This document shows positions 58,421 to 64,000 of a DNA stretch of 64,000 bases, piece after piece. Under the pieces are notes generated by a model, which saw nothing but the letters and a program-made list of their open reading frames with translations, did no database searches and had not been told where the DNA came from. How positions within the stretch are numbered: the stretch's first letter is position 1; each line of letters starts with the position of its first letter. The stretch covers positions 25,565 through 89,564 of the forward strand of contig CAJXSR010000014.1 of NCBI GenBank assembly GCA_913061275.1, written 5' to 3'. The position numbers and the translations under genes were made by a program. This DNA is from an uncultured Paracoccaceae bacterium. GTDB taxonomy: Bacteria > Pseudomonadota > Alphaproteobacteria > Rhodobacterales > Rhodobacteraceae.

Positions 58421-61400
58421 TTACTGACCCAGAACTGTCACAGTGCCACTGGCGGTATTACCCCCTAAATCAGTACGGTACATATCTGTTATATGGGCCG
58501 CTGGTTGGTGAAACTTGCCAGCGGAAATTGCGCGCAGCACGTAAGCCAGTTTAAAACTACGATTACCTGACCAATCGACAGCGGCCAAGAAACGATCTTT
58601 GTGAAATTCGCTGTGGGTCGCATCTATCAGGTTATCAAGCCATGGAAGTGAAGAGGTGCTGCCCGACTGCAACAGACGTGGGTTATCAATTTCAAAGCCT
58701 GCGGGCAGGGGATCATTGACCATAAGGCGGGCGAACCTGTCAGTTTCTGGGGTCACTTTAATTACCACAACGATTTTATCATTCTGTGCAATATTCGACA
58801 TATCAACCCTGTCACCTGTGACCGTATAAAAGCTGCGCCTGATCTTATATCCGCTTGTGTGCTTTTCAATGTCACCCACGGGTTTTCCTGTGGCAGTTAA
58901 GATCATATTCAGCGTGGTGTTATGCGGGTTTTCAATAACGGCACGGCCTTGGGCTACATCATATGATGAATAGCGGCGTTCGGCATTCAGCAGAGCTTTG
59001 CCTTGATCTGTGTTTTGTACGGACGCTGCCAAACGCAAGGCCCATGCCTGTTCTTGTGTGCTGCCGTTTGAGGCAAGGCGTACAAAGTCGGCACGTTTTA
59101 TAGCAGTCGTTTCAGAAAGATTACCCGCTTGAACCGCAAGGGCCAAAACAGCGGCTTTATCCCGTCGGTATGAGCCAAAGTCATCGGCAAAGCTGGTATG
59201 CTTTCCCAGATCAAGCTTGCGAAATGCGCGCGCGAACATGGCTTTGGATCGCTCGTTTTCGCCGTATGCCGCAAGAGCTACACCTAATTGCGCTTGTGCA
59301 AGTGCGGTGGCAAACGCATCACCCTTGGCATCACTATAATAGCGCAATTCACCGATTGCAGCTTTGCCAACAGAAGCCAAAACCATCAATGCATAGGCGA
59401 CCTCTTCGCCACCTTTATCAAAATCGCTTGCGTTGTTTACTGTGTTCTTCAGCCTTGAAAGCGCTTGGTTAAGCACGCGCTTTGGCACTGTGGCACCTGC
59501 TTTTTGGGCGCGTACCAGAAAATCTGTGGCATATGCATCTAGCCAAGGGTTTTCGCTTTGTGGGCGCCACAAACCAAAACTGCCGTTGGTGGATTGATTT
59601 GCGATTATTTGGGTAATGGTTTGTTGCAAACGTGTATTTGCGGTTGCTGGATCATCCAGTTGACCTTGAAAAGACAGTAGCGGTTGCGCCTTGGAAATTA
59701 ACTGTTCGGTGCAACCATACGGGTATGTATCCAGCGCGTGAACCAGCCCTTGTATGTCAAGCCCCGCTTGTAATTGGGGGATGATTGCCAGTTGTACATC
59801 ATTGCTAAAAGCATTCAGCAGATCGGTTGGAACCCTTTCATTACTGTTTGGTGCAATGGCCATATCCCAACGTTTCACAATGGGTAGATCGTTATTTTGA
59901 ACAGGTAAATTGACGGTTTTTGTCAATGTTTGGCCGTTCGGTAGTTTCAAGTTCATCTGAATTTCACCAAGCCCTGCAAACCGCGCGGCAAGGGGAATTT
60001 CTATGTGTTTACGTGCCCCTTCATTCAAAGTGAAAACCTTCGCAGTTGTTTCCAGTGCAAGCTCGTTCGTGCTGTCCAGTGTTAAGGTAACTTGCCCTGC
60101 ACCCCCGTATGCATGGGCGATTTCTAGGCGTAAACTGGATGTGTCACCTGATGCCAGAAAACGCGGCGCGTTTGCCAGAATGATAACAGGGTCACGTACA
60201 AGCACTTCTTGAGATGCTTGGCCAACTGCTTTATCTGACCATGCAATAGCCATCAGTTTCATCGTGCCGTTAAATTCGGGGATGTTAAGGGGCACGTCTA
60301 TGTGGCCGTTTTCATCCAATTCCAACAGGCCAGAGAATATGGTGAGATAAGTTTCGGTTTTAGGCCCCAAACCACTGTTTGGAACACCCCCATCACCCCC
60401 ACTGCGCAAGGCGCCATCAACCCCTGCAAACCCGTCGATAAGACGGCCATAAAGGTCGCGCATTTCAAAGCCAAGTTTGCGTTGACCAAAGTAGTATTCT
60501 TGCGGGTCGGGGGCTTTGAAACCTGTGATGTTCAGTATGCCCAAATCAACGGCCGCAATAGTTGCATATATCGGGCCTGACTGGGATGACGATGCGGTCA
60601 GGCCAATGGTTGTTGGTGCGTTTGGGTTGACCATTTCAGGGACATCAAAGCTTAATGCGATCTGCTTGTCATTTGCGCTGATCGGCACCCAGTTCACCCC
60701 TACCGCACGGGTGGGGTTGCGGCCAGATTTGGCCTGTGTCGGTTGAATAAAGCTGGTCAGGATATAGGCTCCAGACCCCCAGTTATCAGTTACGTCAAAA
60801 GATATTTCAGCATCACCTTTTTTAACGGAAACTGTTTTTTGGGCTACAAGTTCTGAGTTTAAAACAACGATCTGTGCAATCCCATCGTAGGGGGCTGTTA
60901 TGCGTAAATTTACCGTGTCAGACATTTGATAAATGTCTTTGTTCAGGCCTGTTTTTAGACGATTTGGGGTGTCTGAATTACTTGCAGAGCCATAATAGCC
61001 TGCGTGAAAACGGTAGCTGCCCAGTTGAACAGCACCGCCGTTTTTTGCGTCCAGTGTCAGCTCATAATCGCCCCATGCAAGGGGGATTTGTAATTTTGCA
61101 GGTTTATCGGAAACAACCGAAACCGTGCCGCGTTCAACAATTTCACGCGATTTAATCGGTATATAACTCCAGCGTTGATCTATTTTGAACCATTGGTAAT
61201 TGGTTTCTATGCGTTCAACGCGCCAGTTTGCGGTGCCAAGATCAGCCAATGACATGCCTTGCCCCACGGCAATAACCTCAAAGCTGGCTTGTGCGCCTTC
61301 GGGAACAGAGCCGTCAAACAAAGGTTTTATCCCGATCAGGGGTGATTGCGGTTCCATCAAGCGGGTTAATGTGCGTTCAACGGGCCGCCCAGACCCTTCA

Positions 61401-63781
61401 CGCATTTGTAGTGTAACCTTCAGTTGTTCAGGCTGATAGGGGGATGTCATATCTGGAAGCGGCAAACGGGTTTTCAACATACCGTCCTGATCGGTAAAAA
61501 GCCCGTTGGGAAGGCTTGCAACTTTTACCCGTTGTTCTGTTAAAGATGAGCCAAAGTGATAGCCTGGAAATGCAGGTATTTCGGTAATTGTGCGCCGTTC
61601 AATAATGCCGCTTAGGGGCAGGTTGGCACCACTTGCACCGTAAAGGTAGTTGGCTGTGACAGACAGTTCAGGCGGGGAAGATTGTGCAATGGCAGCGTCG
61701 GGTAGATCGGGTGTGAAATCTATTCTTTCGGGAACAAAATCTTCTACCAGAAAGTTCCAATCCGCAAGTGGGGCGTCATCAGTATCTAAGTATATCCGTG
61801 TTGACCATCTGCCCAGTTGGGCTGAAGGGGCTATGTGAAGTGAAAACACCCGCCCGCCTGCACCTTGGTCTGTTAAAACTGTGCGGCTGTATTCCTGCCC
61901 ATCGGGACGGTAGGCAATCGCAGTTAACGGCAGATCGGTAACACTGGTTGATTTTGCATTACGCAGTAAAACTGTGCTGAAAACCTGATCGCCGGGTTGA
62001 TAAATGCCCCTGTCTGTGGTGACAAAAACATCGAATTCATTGGGGGCTTCACGCCCTTCAACGCCGCGATCAGAAAAATCAAAAGCGCTGGATGTTAGAT
62101 CTATAAAGGCAAAATCTTTTGTTTGATGTGCCGATAGAGCAGCAGGGGCGTTTCCTGCACGCCCCGCAAGGGCCGCTTTGGGGAAATGCGCATAGCCATT
62201 TTGGTCTGTTTCGACGGATGCTAATACTTTATTGTTGCGTGAAACCAGATTTAGTTTGGTTTTGGTCAGATTTGCTGCTGTTGCCAGTGATTTGGTCAAG
62301 ATATGCAGCCCGTCCGGGCCTGAAAAACTGGTGATACCGATGTCTGATATTAAAAACCACTGGGTTGCAGGGCTGCTGTGCTTACGTGCAACTGGCAAGC
62401 GTGCCGTCATAATATAGAGGCCAGGTTCAAACTGTTCTATGGCCTGTTGTACGGGCAAAGCTGTGACTATTTCTTGGTTTAGATTATCTTGAGTATCTGC
62501 CGTACCTTTCCAGATTTGCTCGCCAAACTGATCGGTCATCTGATTTGCGTCATGTCCTGATAGTGGTTGCAAAAACAGCTCTCGTAATAAAATAGGCGAT
62601 AGGTTGCGTTCTTGTGCGCGGTAAATTGTGATGTCTAAGCTTTGGGTGTTTACAGTGACAACAGGCACAGTGGCAGTTTCACCTTTTGGTAATACGTAGC
62701 CATTACCCTGAAACCGCACAGCGGGGGCGCGGTCGGGGATATAAAGCGTATATGAAAATGGTTTAGTTGTTGTTTCACCCGAATTTGCGGGCATTCCTGT
62801 GCGCATGGTTAAGGTGAAGCTTTCGCCAAATTTCATCCCATCCATACAAAGCCTGTGGCCCTGCACCTCTGCCACCAGATCAGATTTTAAGGTTTGTACA
62901 TAGTCCAGATAATCAATGCCAACAGGTGCCAGTTTTTCTGAGAATGTAAAGCAGACACGTGGTTTTGCGGCTGTAGTTTCTATTTCATAATCCAGTATGC
63001 GGGGGCCGAACTTTGCCCGTGCAGCGGCAACGGCGGCATCATCTTGGCCTGTAATTTCATGTAAGTGTCGTGTTGCAGCAACAATATCTTTGCCGCGCCC
63101 GTAATCGTTTGTAATTGCAGCAATAAGGGCGCGAATTGCAGCAGGTTCTTCACCGTTACCTGCATCTAAAAAGGCGTTTACAGCAGCGGCAGAACCGTAA
63201 TACCGAAGCCGCGACAGAGTGTTGGGAAGTTGGCTTGCGCGTTGTTTTAAGGCCTCTGGTATTGCAAGCCACGCGTTGCTGTTGCCGTCTATTGTGGCGG
63301 CCGTGAATACATCCATAAACCAGTCGGCGTTTGGCTGATCCAGTTTCCCGCGATGGGTTTTCAACGTGGCTATGGCCTTAGCTACGTCTTGTCGGTAAGT
63401 TATTGCTTGGTTTTTTTCGTAGCCATTTAAGTAGCCCAACCGTTTAAGGCGAATGTTTGCAACTGCGCGTTTTGCGGGGTCTGTATCAATAAGTTTGGCT
63501 GAAATGGCCCCAATAAACGGGGCAGGTTGATAACTGCCATCTTTTAGAAAACACGCGTTGCTGCGGGTGTTATATGTGATTGCGCGGCAGTTCTGTTCTG
63601 TAAAACAGGCCGTTTCACAATAACTTTGTGACGTTTCAAATATCGACCGCAAGTCACCGCCTGCATAATCCATGTCCATTTCATATGAAAATGTGCTGTT
63701 TGGGTAAGTTTCTGCCGATGATGCTGGTGTGGTTGCAATCATTAAGCAGGCAATTAAACAAGTTCTAAACATATGGCGCAT
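58421..63781 (-). CDS. bacterial alpha-2-macroglobulin family protein with N-terminal PAN-like domain
   Basis: 1786 aa; thioester motif YPYGCTEQ; MG-domain features; N-terminal SQSYCETACFTEQNCRAITYNTRSNACFLKDG PAN-like. Confidence 0.92.
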   Translation of the reverse strand: MRHMFRTCLIACLMIATTPASSAETYPNSTFSYEMDMDYAGGDLRSIFETSQSYCETACFTEQNCRAITYNTRSNACFLKDGSYQPAPFIGAISAKLIDTDPAKRAVANIRLKRLGYLNGYEKNQAITYRQDVAKAIATLKTHRGKLDQPNADWFMDVFTAATIDGNSNAWLAIPEALKQRASQLPNTLSRLRYYGSAAAVNAFLDAGNGEEPAAIRALIAAITNDYGRGKDIVAATRHLHEITGQDDAAVAAARAKFGPRILDYEIETTAAKPRVCFTFSEKLAPVGIDYLDYVQTLKSDLVAEVQGHRLCMDGMKFGESFTLTMRTGMPANSGETTTKPFSYTLYIPDRAPAVRFQGNGYVLPKGETATVPVVTVNTQSLDITIYRAQERNLSPILLRELFLQPLSGHDANQMTDQFGEQIWKGTADTQDNLNQEIVTALPVQQAIEQFEPGLYIMTARLPVARKHSSPATQWFLISDIGITSFSGPDGLHILTKSLATAANLTKTKLNLVSRNNKVLASVETDQNGYAHFPKAALAGRAGNAPAALSAHQTKDFAFIDLTSSAFDFSDRGVEGREAPNEFDVFVTTDRGIYQPGDQVFSTVLLRNAKSTSVTDLPLTAIAYRPDGQEYSRTVLTDQGAGGRVFSLHIAPSAQLGRWSTRIYLDTDDAPLADWNFLVEDFVPERIDFTPDLPDAAIAQSSPPELSVTANYLYGASGANLPLSGIIERRTITEIPAFPGYHFGSSLTEQRVKVASLPNGLFTDQDGMLKTRLPLPDMTSPYQPEQLKVTLQMREGSGRPVERTLTRLMEPQSPLIGIKPLFDGSVPEGAQASFEVIAVGQGMSLADLGTANWRVERIETNYQWFKIDQRWSYIPIKSREIVERGTVSVVSDKPAKLQIPLAWGDYELTLDAKNGGAVQLGSYRFHAGYYGSASNSDTPNRLKTGLNKDIYQMSDTVNLRITAPYDGIAQIVVLNSELVAQKTVSVKKGDAEISFDVTDNWGSGAYILTSFIQPTQAKSGRNPTRAVGVNWVPISANDKQIALSFDVPEMVNPNAPTTIGLTASSSQSGPIYATIAAVDLGILNITGFKAPDPQEYYFGQRKLGFEMRDLYGRLIDGFAGVDGALRSGGDGGVPNSGLGPKTETYLTIFSGLLELDENGHIDVPLNIPEFNGTMKLMAIAWSDKAVGQASQEVLVRDPVIILANAPRFLASGDTSSLRLEIAHAYGGAGQVTLTLDSTNELALETTAKVFTLNEGARKHIEIPLAARFAGLGEIQMNLKLPNGQTLTKTVNLPVQNNDLPIVKRWDMAIAPNSNERVPTDLLNAFSNDVQLAIIPQLQAGLDIQGLVHALDTYPYGCTEQLISKAQPLLSFQGQLDDPATANTRLQQTITQIIANQSTNGSFGLWRPQSENPWLDAYATDFLVRAQKAGATVPKRVLNQALSRLKNTVNNASDFDKGGEEVAYALMVLASVGKAAIGELRYYSDAKGDAFATALAQAQLGVALAAYGENERSKAMFARAFRKLDLGKHTSFADDFGSYRRDKAAVLALAVQAGNLSETTAIKRADFVRLASNGSTQEQAWALRLAASVQNTDQGKALLNAERRYSSYDVAQGRAVIENPHNTTLNMILTATGKPVGDIEKHTSGYKIRRSFYTVTGDRVDMSNIAQNDKIVVVIKVTPETDRFARLMVNDPLPAGFEIDNPRLLQSGSTSSLPWLDNLIDATHSEFHKDRFLAAVDWSGNRSFKLAYVLRAISAGKFHQPAAHITDMYRTDLGGNTASGTVTVLGQ

Positions 63782-64000
63782 CTTTATACCCTTTGAAAAC
63801 AGCGAGAAATATGTACTGATAGTGGCCCAAATAAACCCAAGCCGTCAACAGTTGCCAATAAAGTGGGTTGGAAAGTAGTACGGTTTAAATCATGCCTTAG
63901 TTCAAGTCACTTCTTGACGGCCTTTCAGGATTGAAATAGGAGGTAAATTCTCTGAGCGGGTATGGTGAAGTGGTATCATAAGAGCCTTCCAAGGACATGT

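Noticed and set aside
1-64000. CRISPR arrays, rRNA or tRNA genes, integrase/att sites
   Set aside because: None recognised by eye; no regularly spaced repeats, no tRNA-like CCA/T-loop blocks noticed. A tRNAscan/CRISPR search would be needed for certainty.

Overview
This 64 kb window is chromosomal DNA from an alphaproteobacterium, most likely Rhodobacterales/Roseobacter-like (inferred from gene content and order; no search was run). Most of it is ordinary core genome: nuoL(3' end)-nuoM-nuoN-birA-coaX-rnj, a DEAD-box helicase, prfC, tatABC, an RluA-family pseudouridine synthase, rpoH, pepF, a soeABC-like molybdoenzyme operon, acnA, infC, an M24/M20/FAD-oxidoreductase/EamA cluster, and alpha-2-macroglobulin plus pbpC. 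The main accessory block is about 22.9-31.9 kb. It encodes exported proteins: two Sel1-repeat proteins that appear to share an N-terminal domain, a duplicated Cys-rich module, a GHSLGG lipase-like protein, and other secreted or membrane proteins. A decayed IS6-type transposase flanks it on the right. The most interesting regulatory signal is upstream of an ABC-F gene at 38.65-38.87 kb: a near-consensus sigma70 promoter, a 15-codon leader ORF whose stop lies in a UUCG hairpin, and a terminator-like hairpin just before the ABC-F start. This looks like a ribosome-mediated attenuator. The ABC-F gene itself has an in-frame TAG and a degenerate LSGG motif. Other points of note: a probable AUA start for infC, divergent genes with overlapping start codons, a frameshifted membrane protein gene, and two palindromic elements, one inserted in frame in the IS6 remnant. 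No rRNA, tRNA or CRISPR array was recognised by eye.
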